Source: Pseudomonadota bacterium (lineage in GTDB: Bacteria; Myxococcota_A; Polyangia; Haliangiales; Haliangiaceae). Taken from it: a stretch of DNA of 64,000 bases. Position numbers and translations under genes: made by a program. Positions 54,647-64,000 of the stretch are shown in pieces. The DNA lies in contig JAKSDA010000555.1 of NCBI GenBank assembly GCA_022360315.1, positions 1 to 64,000 on the forward strand, in the 5' to 3' direction. The notes beneath the pieces are model-generated. The model saw only the letters and a program-made list of their open reading frames with translations, was not told the origin of the DNA and made no database searches. Position 1 is the stretch's first letter. Each line of letters opens with the position of its first letter.

Positions 54647-56497
54647 ATGCCGAATACAGATTCAGACTCGACATGTGACTCGTTGAGCACTGCCCAGTTG
54701 CGATATCCTGGGTTTATTGTGAGTTTAGAGATCAAACGGTTCCCCTGGCGGCGCGCGCTTTTGCGTTTCTTTCAGCCGGACGCCGAGGCTGTGCACGTGG
54801 TCATCAATGGCGGCGACGTTCGAGTTCCCATGCAGCCAAACGGCGCTGGTACTTGGCTGGCGCGGATTTCGGGCAATGTCCGCCAGCTGTACGGCAGCCC
54901 GTATCACTTCGAGGTCATTCGCGGCGGTGAAAACCGCGTCGTTACCGATCCCCGGGCCCACCTGACCGAGCGCCGTGATGATCGCATCGTGTCGTGCTTC
55001 GGCGACCTGGGATATCGCTGGAAACACCGCTTCCGGGCGCCGCGCTTCGAGGATGTGGTCATCTACGAGACCCATCTACCAGCGCTCAGCCGACACCCCT
55101 CGACGCCAGTGAGCGACCATCTGCGCGGTACCTACGTGGGCGCGCAAAGCCTAGCCGTGCTCGACCATCTCGAGCGGCTCGGCGTGGCGGTAGAATTTTT
55201 ACCTCTGCATCCCAGCGACGACCTTCTCGGCCAGGACTGGGGCTACTTTTCGACCTCGTTCCACGCTCCCTCCCTCAAGTACGCCGCTGACAAGAGCAAG
55301 GCCAACCGCGAGCTGATGGCACTGATCGACGCCATGCACGGCCGCGGCATCCCGGTGATCATGGACGTGGTTTACAATCACGGCGGCGAACTTTTGGCCA
55401 GGGCATGGGGCGAGGATCGAGTGTATCGCAAGGAGCCAGGCGGCCACTTTTGCCACGGCTCGGGTTGCGGGCCGACCATCTGCACCGAGGATCCGGTGGT
55501 TCGCGAGACCATTCTGGATTCTCTGCAACACCTGGTCCGCAGCTACCGCGTGGATGGATTTCGCTTTGATCTGGGCGCGCTCCACGACCGGGAAACCATG
55601 CTTGAAATCGATCGGCGGCTGCCCTCGCGCATTTATCTGATCGCCGAGCCCTGGGCCCTGGGCGGACAACAGTGGGGCAAGGGCGAGATGAACCGCGACT
55701 TCATCGGCACCCGATGGGCGATCTGGAACGACGACTTTCGCGAGCCGGGACGGGCGTTCATCACCGGCAACAGCGATCACCACAACCGGGACCGGCTGAT
55801 GACCGCAATCACCGGCAGTCACGAATACGACGGAGGCTGGGCAAGCCGACCGCAGCAGTCGATAAACTATTTGTCGTGCCACGATGGCAAGACCCTGGCC
55901 GATATTATCGGCGGCGATCCCCGGCGACAGTTCCTGGGCACGTTGCTCATCCTGACCTCGCAGGGCATTCCCATGCTCTACGAGGGCACAGAGCTCATGT
56001 ATTCCAAAAATGGCGAGCACAATACATATGATCGCCCGGATCTAAACCAGATCGATTGGACCCTGGCCACGACCCATCGCGAGCTCGTGGCGGCCACGGC
56101 TGGCGCGATTGCCCTTCGCCGGCGTTTGCCCCACTTCAAGTATACTCGCCATGTGCGCCGTCGCGGTGGTGAAGGCCGGGACTGGGATATCGACTTTCTG
56201 TACCCCAACGGCTATCCGAATCACGACAACACCAGTGCGCTGGGTTTTCAATTGCGGCCGCCAGGGGGTCGCAATTGGCAGCGCGAGCGCAAGTCCATCG
56301 TGGTCTTGTTCAACGGAAGCGGGCGCGGAGCCGACTTCTCCCTGCCGGGCGGTGCGTGGAAAACCCTGGTCGACGGCCACGCATTGCAAAGCGATCTCCA
56401 CGGCCTTCCAGCGGTGCCGGCGATCGGCCACTATCACGTTCACCCGGGCACCGGGGTGATTCTGGCCCCGGTGGGCTGGCGCCCCGGCTGGCTCTGA
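54647..56497 (+). CDS. GH13 glycogen-debranching / pullulanase-type enzyme
   Basis: Up to 616 residues; ATG 54647 is chosen, but the domain begins only after GTG 54719, so a shorter form is possible. An N-terminal CBM48 (about 40-105: ALLRFFQPDAEAVHVVINGG) precedes the GH13 barrel: VIMDVVYNHGGELL, nucleophile Asp in YRVDGFRFDLGAL, acid Glu in LIAEPWALGG and the third acidic residue in LSCHDGKTLADI. The enzyme cleaves alpha-1,6 branches of glycogen or pullulan. The C-domain is present (LFNGSGRGADFSLP). Confidence 0.9.
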   Translation: MPNTDSDSTCDSLSTAQLRYPGFIVSLEIKRFPWRRALLRFFQPDAEAVHVVINGGDVRVPMQPNGAGTWLARISGNVRQLYGSPYHFEVIRGGENRVVTDPRAHLTERRDDRIVSCFGDLGYRWKHRFRAPRFEDVVIYETHLPALSRHPSTPVSDHLRGTYVGAQSLAVLDHLERLGVAVEFLPLHPSDDLLGQDWGYFSTSFHAPSLKYAADKSKANRELMALIDAMHGRGIPVIMDVVYNHGGELLARAWGEDRVYRKEPGGHFCHGSGCGPTICTEDPVVRETILDSLQHLVRSYRVDGFRFDLGALHDRETMLEIDRRLPSRIYLIAEPWALGGQQWGKGEMNRDFIGTRWAIWNDDFREPGRAFITGNSDHHNRDRLMTAITGSHEYDGGWASRPQQSINYLSCHDGKTLADIIGGDPRRQFLGTLLILTSQGIPMLYEGTELMYSKNGEHNTYDRPDLNQIDWTLATTHRELVAATAGAIALRRRLPHFKYTRHVRRRGGEGRDWDIDFLYPNGYPNHDNTSALGFQLRPPGGRNWQRERKSIVVLFNGSGRGADFSLPGGAWKTLVDGHALQSDLHGLPAVPAIGHYHVHPGTGVILAPVGWRPGWL

Positions 56498-56864
56498 GCA
56501 CTCCCGGGTTTGATCGAAGCAATACTGTCCTTCTGTCTCTCTATCTATCTATCTATCTATCTATCCAGCTCGGCGCCCGTGAGACTCGCAACTGTCGATG
56601 TATCCGACTGGAGACTCGCAACTGTCGATGCATCGCTCGTCGACCTCGTGCGTGCCGAGCGTGACATCGATCGTGGTGTTGTGTGGCGTGGACACCAGTC
56701 CTGATGAATCGGAATGACATCGACTGGCGTTGAGCACGAACGATGCCTTTTGGCATCGGCTTCGCCTTGCCAATCAACTGGCGACGTGTTCTGCTCACAG
56801 GTAACGGCGTTGCGTCGAACCCGCACAGCACTCCGGAGTAATTCACAGACAGCAGCATCAACCC
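56498..56864. other. Intergenic region with simple and direct repeats
   Basis: No gene supported. Holds (CTAT)6 at 56541-56564, directly followed by a 20-base direct repeat, GAGACTCGCAACTGTCGATG, at 56581-56600 and 56611-56630. The rest shows no clear signal. The next gene's promoter should be here. Confidence 0.75.
56541..56564. repeat. Tetranucleotide microsatellite (CTAT)6
   Basis: Six perfect CTAT units, just 3' of the debranching gene. Outside any gene, so length change would not shift a frame. Confidence 0.95.
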
Positions 56865-57446
56865 ATGAGCGATCGTCCGGTTATCAAGCAAGATCTCGAC
56901 CGCCTCGAGACCAAGCTCGAGCAACGATTCGGCAACGTCGAGCAACGACTCGACAACGTTGAGCAACGACTCGACAACGTCGAGCAACGACTCGACAACG
57001 TCGAGCAACGACTCGACAGCGTCGAGCAACGACTCGGCAACGTCGAGCAACGACTCGGCAACGTCGAGCAACGACTCGACAACATCGAGCAACGACTCGA
57101 CAACGTCGAGCAACGACTCGACAACGTCGAGCAACGACTCGACAACGTCGAGCAACGACTCGACAGCGTCGAGCAACGACTCGGAGGTGTCGAGAGCAAA
57201 CTTGAAATTGTGGCCCAGCAGGTAGCCTGGCTTACCCGGGAATCGGTGACCCGTGCCGACCTGGCCGCCCTGCGAGAGGAACTGGGTCGAGACATTGCCC
57301 GGCACGTAGAAGCCGGGTTCAAAATGATGCGCGACCAGTTCGGGCTCCAGGACGACCGCGCCACAGCGATCGAGGGCCATGCAGCCAAACTCCGCGCTGA
57401 CTTCACTGCGCATACAAGTGACTTCGTGCTGCACAACAAACCGTAA
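56865..57446 (+). CDS. Coiled-coil protein of 12 near-identical heptads
   Basis: 193 residues. Residues 25-108 are twelve consecutive heptads of the form [VI]EQRL[DG][NSG], continuing (with less identity) into VESKLEI. The a/d positions Val/Leu give an ideal parallel coiled coil about 12 nm long. The C-terminal about 80 residues (LTRESVTRADLAALREELGR, GFKMMRDQFG) are helical too. No signal peptide or membrane segment. Heptads of this type occur in DUF-like tail/fibre or cytoskeletal proteins; function unknown. The long minus-strand frame opposite this gene is only its mirror. Confidence 0.85.
   Translation: MSDRPVIKQDLDRLETKLEQRFGNVEQRLDNVEQRLDNVEQRLDNVEQRLDSVEQRLGNVEQRLGNVEQRLDNIEQRLDNVEQRLDNVEQRLDNVEQRLDSVEQRLGGVESKLEIVAQQVAWLTRESVTRADLAALREELGRDIARHVEAGFKMMRDQFGLQDDRATAIEGHAAKLRADFTAHTSDFVLHNKP
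56937..57188 (+). repeat. Twelve 21-bp tandem repeats (heptad-encoding)
   Basis: Each unit is near GTCGAGCAACGACTCGACAA C. Units differ at one or two positions (D/G at residue 6, N/S/G at residue 7, one Val to Ile). The 21-base length preserves the reading frame and the coiled-coil phase. Confidence 0.95.
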
Positions 57447-57983
57447 CCACCGCCTCATTCACCCGGCAGTCAATCGCCCCGGCACAGCTCAAAATCGGGA
57501 CAGGACGGGTGCCTGGCCGCCGTCGTCTGGGTAGCGCATTCCGTCGACCAGGGAGCGGTAACAGAGCGGACAGCGAGCCTTGTCCGCTCTGTTTTAGCAC
57601 CGTACGCGAACGCCCAGCGCGCTCCGCGCGGGCGCAGGCAACACAACCCCGACCGGCGCACAGACGGTTTTACGTTTTTGCTTTTCTTGTATCCAATCGT
57701 GAGCAGAGCGGCACTCGAGTGAATCACCGCTTCGCAAACGTAAAAACGACATCGTTCCCCTTTGTTCGTTATAGAATCGCGCCGTCCGTTCATTACCTAT
57801 CTTGCCAAATCGGGTCAATCTACCCGCGACACGCGCACTGAGCGTGATGTAGATCGTGGCCTTGTCGGTTGTAGAGAACAATCGACGCCGGGCGTTTTAA
57901 TCCGCTTTCGTCGCCATCTCGGTCGCAACCTCGGTGTCCAAAACCCGATTTCGACGGTAGAGCATCCAGGCCGCGCGCGCCGA
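57447..57983. other. Intergenic region between the coiled-coil gene and gdh
   Basis: 537 bases without a supported gene. An inverted repeat, GTTTTACGTTTTTGC (57667-57681) and GCAAACGTAAAAAC (57734-57747), encloses about 50 bases; its role is unclear. Both flanking genes end here (convergent), so terminator signals would be expected. Confidence 0.55.
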
Positions 57984-59402
57984 CTACGGCCATACGCCCA
58001 GCTGTCTGTACGTGTTGGCCACTTTCTCGATGGCCACTGCCAGGGCCGCCGTGCGCAGATCGGGAATATTGCGCGTTTTGCGGGCCTCGCGGATCTCTTG
58101 AAATGCCTCGCGCATGGTGTCGTCAAGGCCTGAGCGGACCAGATCGATCTCGCTGGCACCGCGCGCCATGGACTTCCAATCACGGGCAGAGAAGTGCATG
58201 CCGGTGAGTTCTTCCACAGAATGCATCATCATGGTCCAATGTGCCTCCTCCATGCGCCGGGACATGCGGCCAAAGCGAATATGGGCCAGGTTCTTGCTCC
58301 ATTCGAAGTACGAGACCGTCACGCCACCGGCGTTGAGGTACAGATCGGGGATCACTGCGATGCCCCGCTCACCCAGGCGCGCAGAGGCCCGTGCCGTGGT
58401 GGGTCCATTGGCCGCCTCGGCGATCACCCTGGCCTGGATGCGGTCCACATTGGTCGTGGTGATCTGATTCTCCATAGCCGCCGGAATGAGAACATCACAG
58501 GGTCGCGTCAACAGATCGGCGCCGTCGTGGACGTATTGTTTCGAGTCATATCCGGCGACTCCTCCGTGTTCGTCGAGATATTGCTTGACCGAGGCGACGT
58601 CCAGACCTCGCTCATTCCACAGGCCACCGTCCCGCTCGATGATTCCGATGATCCGACAACCATCTTCGGCGTGCAGAAAGCTGGTCAGGTGATAGCCGAC
58701 ATTGCCCAGTCCCTGCACGATGACCCGCTTGCCCTGCAAGTCTCCCTCGAGTCCGGCAGCCTCGACGTCGGCCTGTTCGCGAAAAAACTCGCGGATTCCG
58801 TATTGCGCTCCGCGCCCGGTGGCCTCTTCGCGACCGCGAATACCTCCCTGCGCCACCGGCTTTCCCGTGACCGTGGCCAGAGCCTGCACATCGTGCGGAT
58901 TGAGCGTCATGTACGTGTCGGCGATCCACGCCATTTCGCGCGCGCTCGTCCCCATGTCCGGCGCAGGCACGTCAAACCCGGGACCCAACGCGTTTTTCCA
59001 GCACAGTTCGGCAGCAAACCGGCGGGTCACTCGTTCCAGCACATCGACCGATTCAATGCGCGGATCGACCCGCACCCCACCCTTGGCTCCACCGAAAGGC
59101 ACGTTGACCAGGGCGCACTTGAAGGTCATCAGGGTGGCCAGAGCCACCACTTCGTCGGAATGCACCAGGGGACTAAAGCGGATGCCGCCCTTGAGCGGTT
59201 TGCGATGCTGTGAGTGCTGGGCCCGGTACGCGTCAAAAAAACGCACATCGTTGTTCACTCGGATGGGCAAACGAAAGTGAATGAGAGTGGCACATGACTT
59301 GATTCGCTCGGCCAGACCCGGGGGCAAATCGAGATAGGCCACGGCGTCGTCGTACATGCGATGAACACTGTCGAGAAACTTCTGACCTTCCTGAGATGCC
59401 AT
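57984..59402 (-). CDS. Glu/Leu/Phe/Val-type glutamate dehydrogenase
   Basis: 472 residues. Conserved Lys71 in KPLKGGIRFS, Lys95 in TFKCALVNVPFGGAKGG, and Lys107 of that motif bind and react with glutamate. The dinucleotide-binding turn is QGLGNVGYHLTSFLHAEDG; PAAMENQIT and EAANGPTT mark the second domain. Catalyses glutamate to 2-oxoglutarate and ammonia with NAD(P). Cofactor preference is not judged. Confidence 0.94.
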   Translation of the reverse strand: MASQEGQKFLDSVHRMYDDAVAYLDLPPGLAERIKSCATLIHFRLPIRVNNDVRFFDAYRAQHSQHRKPLKGGIRFSPLVHSDEVVALATLMTFKCALVNVPFGGAKGGVRVDPRIESVDVLERVTRRFAAELCWKNALGPGFDVPAPDMGTSAREMAWIADTYMTLNPHDVQALATVTGKPVAQGGIRGREEATGRGAQYGIREFFREQADVEAAGLEGDLQGKRVIVQGLGNVGYHLTSFLHAEDGCRIIGIIERDGGLWNERGLDVASVKQYLDEHGGVAGYDSKQYVHDGADLLTRPCDVLIPAAMENQITTTNVDRIQARVIAEAANGPTTARASARLGERGIAVIPDLYLNAGGVTVSYFEWSKNLAHIRFGRMSRRMEEAHWTMMMHSVEELTGMHFSARDWKSMARGASEIDLVRSGLDDTMREAFQEIREARKTRNIPDLRTAALAVAIEKVANTYRQLGVWP

Positions 59403-59880
59403 GGCCCGATTCTAACGCTCGGCGCCGAGTGCGTCTGTGTATGCGCCATGGAACTGAATGCCAGTTCGCGGCATGGGCAAGAGAACCGCACACCATCCCC
59501 CCGATGGCGAGAGCCGATCCCCAATCAGCCAGTGATAGTCTTTTCGCCGAAAAACAGGACCCTGACTCCGGCCCACACACCCCGAAAGCGTCGACAATTA
59601 GCGCTTATTCACCAGAGTGGAACGAAGCCGGGATCGGCACAAGAGTGTCGAACGCTCGGACATCGGTCCGGTAGATGCAAGGACCCGGGCAGCCGCCCGC
59701 ATGGTGTGTTATATACTACGTTATCTTTGTTACCTCTGCTACGATGGCCTCGACCGGCCGATGGCCAACAAAGGAAGATTCGGTGTTTCTGAGTAGCGGT
59801 TTACTTCCGTGACAAGTAATCATTGGCCTGGCCAACCTTGCACATCACAAATTACATCCCACATGGCGAAAGGAAATCCC
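59403..59880. promoter_or_regulatory. Intergenic region containing the HU promoter
   Basis: 478 bases. The section about 59700-59745 is AT-rich (TTATATACTACGTTATC and TTTGTTACC) and is the best place for the HU promoter. The site AAAGGAAAT precedes the HU start. No other gene is supported. Confidence 0.4.
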
Positions 59881-60153
59881 ATGAATAAGGCCCAACTGAT
59901 CGATCTCATCGCAGAAAAAACCGACCTGTCCAAGGCGCAGGCGAAAGCTGCCCTGGAAGCAACGTTGGAAAGCATCACCGGTAGTCTAAAAGAGGGTGAC
60001 AGCGTTCAGTTGGTCGGTTTTGGTACCTTCAAAATCAACCATCGTGCCGCGCGTGTCGGCCGCAATCCGCGAACCGGTGAAGAGCTGCAGATTCCCGCTG
60101 CAAATGTGCCTGCATTCGTGGCCGGGAAAGCGCTGAAAGAAGCGGTCAATTGA
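59881..60153 (+). CDS. hup: DNA-binding protein HU
   Basis: 90 residues from ATG 59881 (the frame opens 24 codons earlier without meaning). Standard [42 protein letters not shown] (the DNA-gripping arm starts here), [20 protein letters not shown]. An abundant nucleoid protein that bends DNA. It stands alone as a single-gene transcript with a stem-loop over its stop codon. Confidence 0.98.
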   Translation: MNKAQLIDLIAEKTDLSKAQAKAALEATLESITGSLKEGDSVQLVGFGTFKINHRAARVGRNPRTGEELQIPAANVPAFVAGKALKEAVN

Positions 60154-60174
60154 TCGAAAGCACTGGTTTCGATC
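60152..60174 (+). terminator. Stem-loop at the HU stop codon
   Basis: GATCGAAA (60152-60159) pairs with TTTCGATC (60167-60174) around a seven-base loop, starting inside the HU stop codon. No T-run follows, so termination strength is uncertain. Confidence 0.45.
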
Positions 60175-60262
60175 ACCGTACGAATTCCCCTGCACATTTG
60201 CCTGCCGGGACGTATGGTCGAAGATGTCTCCATCGGGAGCAGAGACTGCATCGAGCGATCAG

Positions 60263-61870
60263 CTACAGGCCGATCAGGTCGCGGAGCATTGCCATGTCGA
60301 GATGATCGCGCACACAGGACGCGAGCCGGTTGTACTCGGCGTCTGTGTGGGGAACCGATTCGCCATGCACCTCGGCAAGACCTTTTCTGGCTCTGAGAAA
60401 ACGCAGCAACGAGGCGCGAATTGCAGCGTTTTCGAGTAGGCCGTGGATCATGGTGCCGACCACTGTACCGTCCGCGCTCACTGCGCCGTCGGCAACCCGG
60501 ACCGTCTCGCCGTTGCGCGAGATGATCTCGAAAGCCCCGGCGTCCAATGGCTCGATGTCTACCGGTTTCGAATCCACTCCTGAAGTGGTCTGGCGCAGCC
60601 TTTCGGACCGTCCCATGTGGATCTCGTAGCCGACAAACCCGGGCTCGCGATCGCCGGGCTCGCGATCGATCGAGGTCGAGTCGACCAGGAACGACTGGCG
60701 GACTGCTCTGGCCCGCACCTGTGCGGTGATTTTTTCGCGCTGAAATCGGGTCTCGATAGCAAGAAGCCCGAGACCGCGGACCGACGGATGGGCGGACTCG
60801 ACCCGGTCGGGATCGAGGATTGTGTGGCCGAGCATCTGAAAGCCGCCACAGATGCCCAGTATGGGTCGGCCAGCGCGGCTGTGGCGCACGATCGACTGAT
60901 CGAGTCCGGTCTCCCGCAGCCAGGCCAGATCGGCCACCGTGCTCTTGGAACCGGGCACAATGATCAGGTCCGCTCCGCCGATTTCGGATGGTCTCTCGAC
61001 AAAACGGACCACCACCCCGGATTCATACTCGAGAGCTAAAACGTCGTCGTAATTGGAAATTCGCGGCAAGCGGAGCACGGCAATGTCGATCTGATCGGCA
61101 GCGCCACGGGGCTGGCCCATGCGATGCTCCAGCGATACCGAGTCCTCATCGGCAATGCGAAGTCGGTCGATATGCGGCACTACGCCCACAACCGGGATGC
61201 TGGTGCGGCGGACGAGAAACTCCAATCCACTGTCGAGCAGGGAGGGGTCGCCACGAAATTTGTTGATAATGAATCCCTTGATCCGTCTGCGCTCGTCCGG
61301 CTCGAGAAGCTCGAGAGTGCCGACCAGAGCGGCAAAAACGCCGCCGCGATCGATATCGCCGACCAAAAGGACCGGAGCGTCGGCCACCCGGGCAACATCC
61401 ATGTTGACAATGTCGTGCTCTTTGAGATTGATCTCGGCCGGGCTGCCCGCTCCTTCGATCACCACGAGATCGTAGTGCCGGCGCAGATGGACCAGGCAGT
61501 CCGAGATCATGCTGCGCAGGGTGGGCTTGTAGGCGTGATACTCGAGCGCGGTCATACTGCCGATCGGCTTGCCCATGACCACGACCTGGGACCGGGCATC
61601 CCCCTCGGGCTTGAGCAAGATCGGATTCATCCACACACTCGGGTCGGTGCAAGCCGCCTCGGCCTGGACCGCCTGGGCCCGACCGATCTCGGCTCCTTGT
61701 GGGGTGACAAACGAGTTTAGCGCCATGTTCTGCGCCTTGAACGGAGCGACGCGACGCCCTTCGCGGTAGAAGATCCGACACAATGCCGCCGTGAGCAAGC
61801 TCTTGCCGACCGACGACGCGGTGCCCTGAATCATGACCACCGGGGCAGTCGATGCCGAGGTCGCGGTCAT
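60263..61870 (-). CDS. cobQ: Cobyric acid synthase CobQ
   Basis: 535 residues. Amidates four side chains of adenosylcobyrinic acid a,c-diamide. N-terminal P-loop-type motif MIQGTASSVGKSLLTAALCR, KAQNMALNS, VIEGAGSPAEINLKEHDIVN, GDIDRGGVFA; the C-terminal glutamine amidotransferase has the catalytic Cys in GICGGFQMLGH and the matching His in GTMIHGLLEN. The start overlaps the cobC stop (ATGA). Confidence 0.97.
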   Translation of the reverse strand: MTATSASTAPVVMIQGTASSVGKSLLTAALCRIFYREGRRVAPFKAQNMALNSFVTPQGAEIGRAQAVQAEAACTDPSVWMNPILLKPEGDARSQVVVMGKPIGSMTALEYHAYKPTLRSMISDCLVHLRRHYDLVVIEGAGSPAEINLKEHDIVNMDVARVADAPVLLVGDIDRGGVFAALVGTLELLEPDERRRIKGFIINKFRGDPSLLDSGLEFLVRRTSIPVVGVVPHIDRLRIADEDSVSLEHRMGQPRGAADQIDIAVLRLPRISNYDDVLALEYESGVVVRFVERPSEIGGADLIIVPGSKSTVADLAWLRETGLDQSIVRHSRAGRPILGICGGFQMLGHTILDPDRVESAHPSVRGLGLLAIETRFQREKITAQVRARAVRQSFLVDSTSIDREPGDREPGFVGYEIHMGRSERLRQTTSGVDSKPVDIEPLDAGAFEIISRNGETVRVADGAVSADGTVVGTMIHGLLENAAIRASLLRFLRARKGLAEVHGESVPHTDAEYNRLASCVRDHLDMAMLRDLIGL

Positions 61871-62952
61871 GGCAGCACCTCCGCAAGAGCGGCGATCAGG
61901 CGTTCGGTCTGATCGCGAGGACGCGCGGCAATGCGAATAAAGCCATCGAGGCCAAACGAGCGACAGTCGCGCACCAGAATTCGATGGCCGACCAGCAGCT
62001 CGCGCCGCACCTCACCACTGTGGCCGACCCGGACGGCGACAAACGATGTCGTGGAGGCGACCGGGCAAAGACCCAGCTGGCCCAGCGCCCCGGCCAGATA
62101 ATGCCGGTCTTTCATGAGTCGAAGGCGGGCCTGGTCGACGAAGGGCTGTTCGTCGATGGTGGCCAGGATGGCCGCCAGGGCCGGGGCACTGGTGGTCCAC
62201 GGCGGCCGATTGCGCTCGAGCGCAAGGGCGAGCTCGCGAGTGGTGATGACATATCCGGCGCGCAGCCCCGGGATGGTGTGTTCCTTGGTCAACGAACGAC
62301 AGAGGATCAGGTTATCGGGCACCGATATGTCCATATCGCGATAGTGGTCGCTCAGGCCCAGAAAGGCCTGATCGATGACAAACGTGACCCGAGCGGCTCG
62401 TCGGGCCAGCTCGATCAACTCTTCGATCGGACAGCCGACTCCGGTGGGATTGTTGGGCGTGCACAGATATGCGACAGTGGCCCCGCAGTCGCGGAGCCGC
62501 TTTTCGATCGCGGATAGATCGACCGCAAACCCATCTTCTTCCGAGGCCCGCCACTCGGCAATCCGACCGCCACGAGCCCGCGCCGCCGCGGTGAATTCTG
62601 AAAACGTCGGCTCTGCGATGAGCACTGCATCACCGGGTCGAATCAGCGCGGCAGCTGCGGTCCACAAGAGCTCAGCCTCGCCGTTGCCGAGCACCAGCCG
62701 GTCGCTGTCGACGTCCAGATGACGACCCAGGGCCTCGCGCACCGATCGACCGGTGGGGTCGGGATAGATCTCGATCGAAGCGGCTCGCGCGGCCGCAACC
62801 ACCGCGGGCTGAGGTCCGTACGGATTGGTATTGACACTGAAATCGACGATCTCGTGGGGTTCGATGCCGAGCTCGGCCAGCTCGTGGTCGAGCAGGCCTC
62901 CGTGTACCCGGGATGGAACGGCGAGATGGTTTGTTTCGCTACTGGCCAGCAT
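61867..62952 (-). CDS. cobC: Threonine-phosphate decarboxylase-like PLP enzyme (CobC/CobD)
   Basis: 361 residues from ATG 62952; the frame extends 12 codons upstream into cbiB. Class I/II aminotransferase fold close to histidinol-phosphate aminotransferase: [51 protein letters not shown] Lys in [15 protein letters not shown], and a C-terminal [11 protein letters not shown]. In cobalamin clusters this family makes the aminopropanol-phosphate linker from threonine phosphate. Genomic place between cbiB and cobQ supports that over a His role. Confidence 0.88.
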   Translation of the reverse strand: MLASSETNHLAVPSRVHGGLLDHELAELGIEPHEIVDFSVNTNPYGPQPAVVAAARAASIEIYPDPTGRSVREALGRHLDVDSDRLVLGNGEAELLWTAAAALIRPGDAVLIAEPTFSEFTAAARARGGRIAEWRASEEDGFAVDLSAIEKRLRDCGATVAYLCTPNNPTGVGCPIEELIELARRAARVTFVIDQAFLGLSDHYRDMDISVPDNLILCRSLTKEHTIPGLRAGYVITTRELALALERNRPPWTTSAPALAAILATIDEQPFVDQARLRLMKDRHYLAGALGQLGLCPVASTTSFVAVRVGHSGEVRRELLVGHRILVRDCRSFGLDGFIRIAARPRDQTERLIAALAEVLP

Positions 62953-63934
62953 AGAAAACCCATGAGAGTAAAGCGACGACGAGAGCAAACAAGAGCGATG
63001 CGCTCAGGGCAATTTGCCACGCGTCGTCGATGGTTGATGCCGGGTCCGACCGCAAATCCGGGGTCCCGTCGCCGGGATCGCCGAGACAATAATGATCGGG
63101 TTTTTTGAGTTGAATGTGCAGCAGCCCGGCCATGGTGGCCATGGGCCGCCCGGCATTGGGACTGGGCGTGGTTGCGCCGTCCCGACGCATGATGGTCCAG
63201 CCGGCGCGGCAGTCCTTGCCCGCCATCCAGCCGGCGCAAAGGAGAAATCCGGCAGTGAGTCGGGCCGGAATGAAATTGAGTACATCGTCGAGCCGGGCCG
63301 ACGCCTTGCCCACGTATTCGTACTGGCCGCGGTAGCCGACCATGGCGTCGAGAGTATTGACGGCCCGGTAGAATATCGCCCCCGCAACCCCAAAAAGTGC
63401 GAAATAAAACACCGGCGCGACAAAACTATCCGAGGCATTCTCGGCCACTGATTCGACAGTGGCGCCGGCCAGATCACTGGCCTCGAGATTGGACGCATCG
63501 CGGCTGCACAGGCTGCGCAGCTGGTATCGGGCCCCATCGAGGTCATCGTCGCGCAACGCATCGCGCACTCGATGAGCCGCGCGGCCCAGCTCGCGGATCG
63601 AAAAACTGGATTTCAACAAAAACACCGCGACCGCCAGCTCGACCAGCGGCCAGGCGCGAACGGTCCACAGCACGACCAGGGCAAGAGCTGCACAGAGAAA
63701 CGGCACCGCCACGGCCATGACGGCGCCAAACGCGAGCTCTTGTGCGGGGCTGCCCCGGGTCGGCGAGCGCCCGGGGGCCAGGCGCTCGAACAACGCGATG
63801 AGTTTGCCCGTCCACACAACAGGATGGGCAACCGCGGGAGGCTCGCCAAATACGAGATCAACTGCCAGCGCGAGACAAAAAACCTGCCCCGGGTGCAAAA
63901 GCCACGACAGCTCGATCTGAGTCGACCAAATCAC
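62939..63934 (-). CDS. cbiB: Adenosylcobinamide-phosphate synthase CbiB/CobD
   Basis: 331 residues from a GTG, several membrane helices. Typical motifs: [92 protein letters not shown]. It attaches the aminopropanol arm to cobyric acid. Its 3' end overlaps cobC by 14 bases; the GTG is 12 bases after the stop of the gene running off the window edge. Confidence 0.93.
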   Translation of the reverse strand: MIWSTQIELSWLLHPGQVFCLALAVDLVFGEPPAVAHPVVWTGKLIALFERLAPGRSPTRGSPAQELAFGAVMAVAVPFLCAALALVVLWTVRAWPLVELAVAVFLLKSSFSIRELGRAAHRVRDALRDDDLDGARYQLRSLCSRDASNLEASDLAGATVESVAENASDSFVAPVFYFALFGVAGAIFYRAVNTLDAMVGYRGQYEYVGKASARLDDVLNFIPARLTAGFLLCAGWMAGKDCRAGWTIMRRDGATTPSPNAGRPMATMAGLLHIQLKKPDHYCLGDPGDGTPDLRSDPASTIDDAWQIALSASLLFALVVALLSWVFYAGQ

Positions 63935-63946
63935 GTCCGCTATCGG

Positions 63947-64000
63947 TCACTTTCCCGTGTCGGTCACTCCGGCCGCCGCAAACGTGGCCATCTCGCGCAA
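63947..64000 (-). CDS. cobT: C-terminal end of a gene, probably cobT
   Basis: Only the last 17 residues are in the window (LREMATFAAAGVTDTGK). A MATFxxAGV ending is, as I recall, typical of nicotinate-nucleotide:dimethylbenzimidazole phosphoribosyltransferase (CobT). It lies just upstream of cbiB on the same strand, which fits a cobalamin operon. The identification rests on this short tail. Confidence 0.45.
   Translation of the reverse strand: MREMATFAAAGVTDTGK

Noticed and set aside
56553-57458. 301-codon minus-strand frame with LLDVVES repeats
   Set aside because: Mirror of the heptad repeats. The + strand gives an ideal coiled coil, the minus strand only spans two repeat arrays and an intergenic part.

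Overview
The window is a high-GC, tightly packed bacterial chromosome segment, most likely from a myxobacterium (Myxococcota, Nannocystineae/Haliangium-like). The support is: Ser/Thr kinases with fused ATPase/TPR modules, zinc-ribbon FHA proteins, a microcompartment locus whose order (BMC-T, BMC-H, BMC-P, aldehyde dehydrogenase, BMC-T) matches what I recall of the Haliangium ochraceum shell locus, and DUF4157 proteins. I see no rRNA, tRNA, convincing CRISPR array or insertion sequence. Taxonomy is an inference from gene content.

Layout. 1-8.1 kb: the tail of a truncated gene, a membrane-anchored C45-like (acyltransferase/peptidase) TPR protein, a zinc-ribbon Ser/Thr kinase next to a zinc-ribbon double-FHA protein, and a translationally coupled lipoprotein / secreted S1-P1-like zinc hydrolase pair. 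8.1-8.9 kb: a repeat-rich intergenic region. 8.9-19.5 kb: a gas vesicle locus in two convergent transcription units. The + unit is gvpA, a GvpC-like coiled-coil gene, gvpN, a small coiled-coil gene, gvpF/L, gvpG, gvpS, gvpK, gvpJ. The - unit is a Cys-rich zinc-ribbon gene, an unknown gene, gvpH (Hsp20), a CDC48/VAT AAA ATPase and two more gvpF/L genes. 19.6-24.9 kb: a TolC-like outer membrane protein divergent from the microcompartment operon. 24.9-28 kb: a decayed stretch, then an Mla/Mce-type lipid ABC transporter (one ATPase, two permeases).

28-46.5 kb: a giant kinase-ATPase-TPR regulator, oxyR-recG, a polytopic membrane protein, serA, a membrane-anchored GH1 glycosidase, xth, a PD40 propeller protein, then purH, purD, purE and a Sua5/YrdC gene. 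46.6-50.9 kb: a secretion/effector-like cassette made of a peptidoglycan-binding lysozyme-like protein, a double DUF4157 (eCIS core) protein with repeat-rich Cys tail, and a coupled lipoprotein. 51-57.4 kb: a single-chain acyl-CoA carboxylase, a GH13 debranching enzyme, and a coiled-coil protein of 12 near-identical heptads. 58-64 kb: glutamate dehydrogenase, HU, and a cobalamin operon (probable cobT end, cbiB, cobC, cobQ).

The most unusual content is the gas vesicle locus with a CDC48-type ATPase and two uncharacterised companions, the single-enzyme microcompartment, and the DUF4157/lipoprotein cassette.
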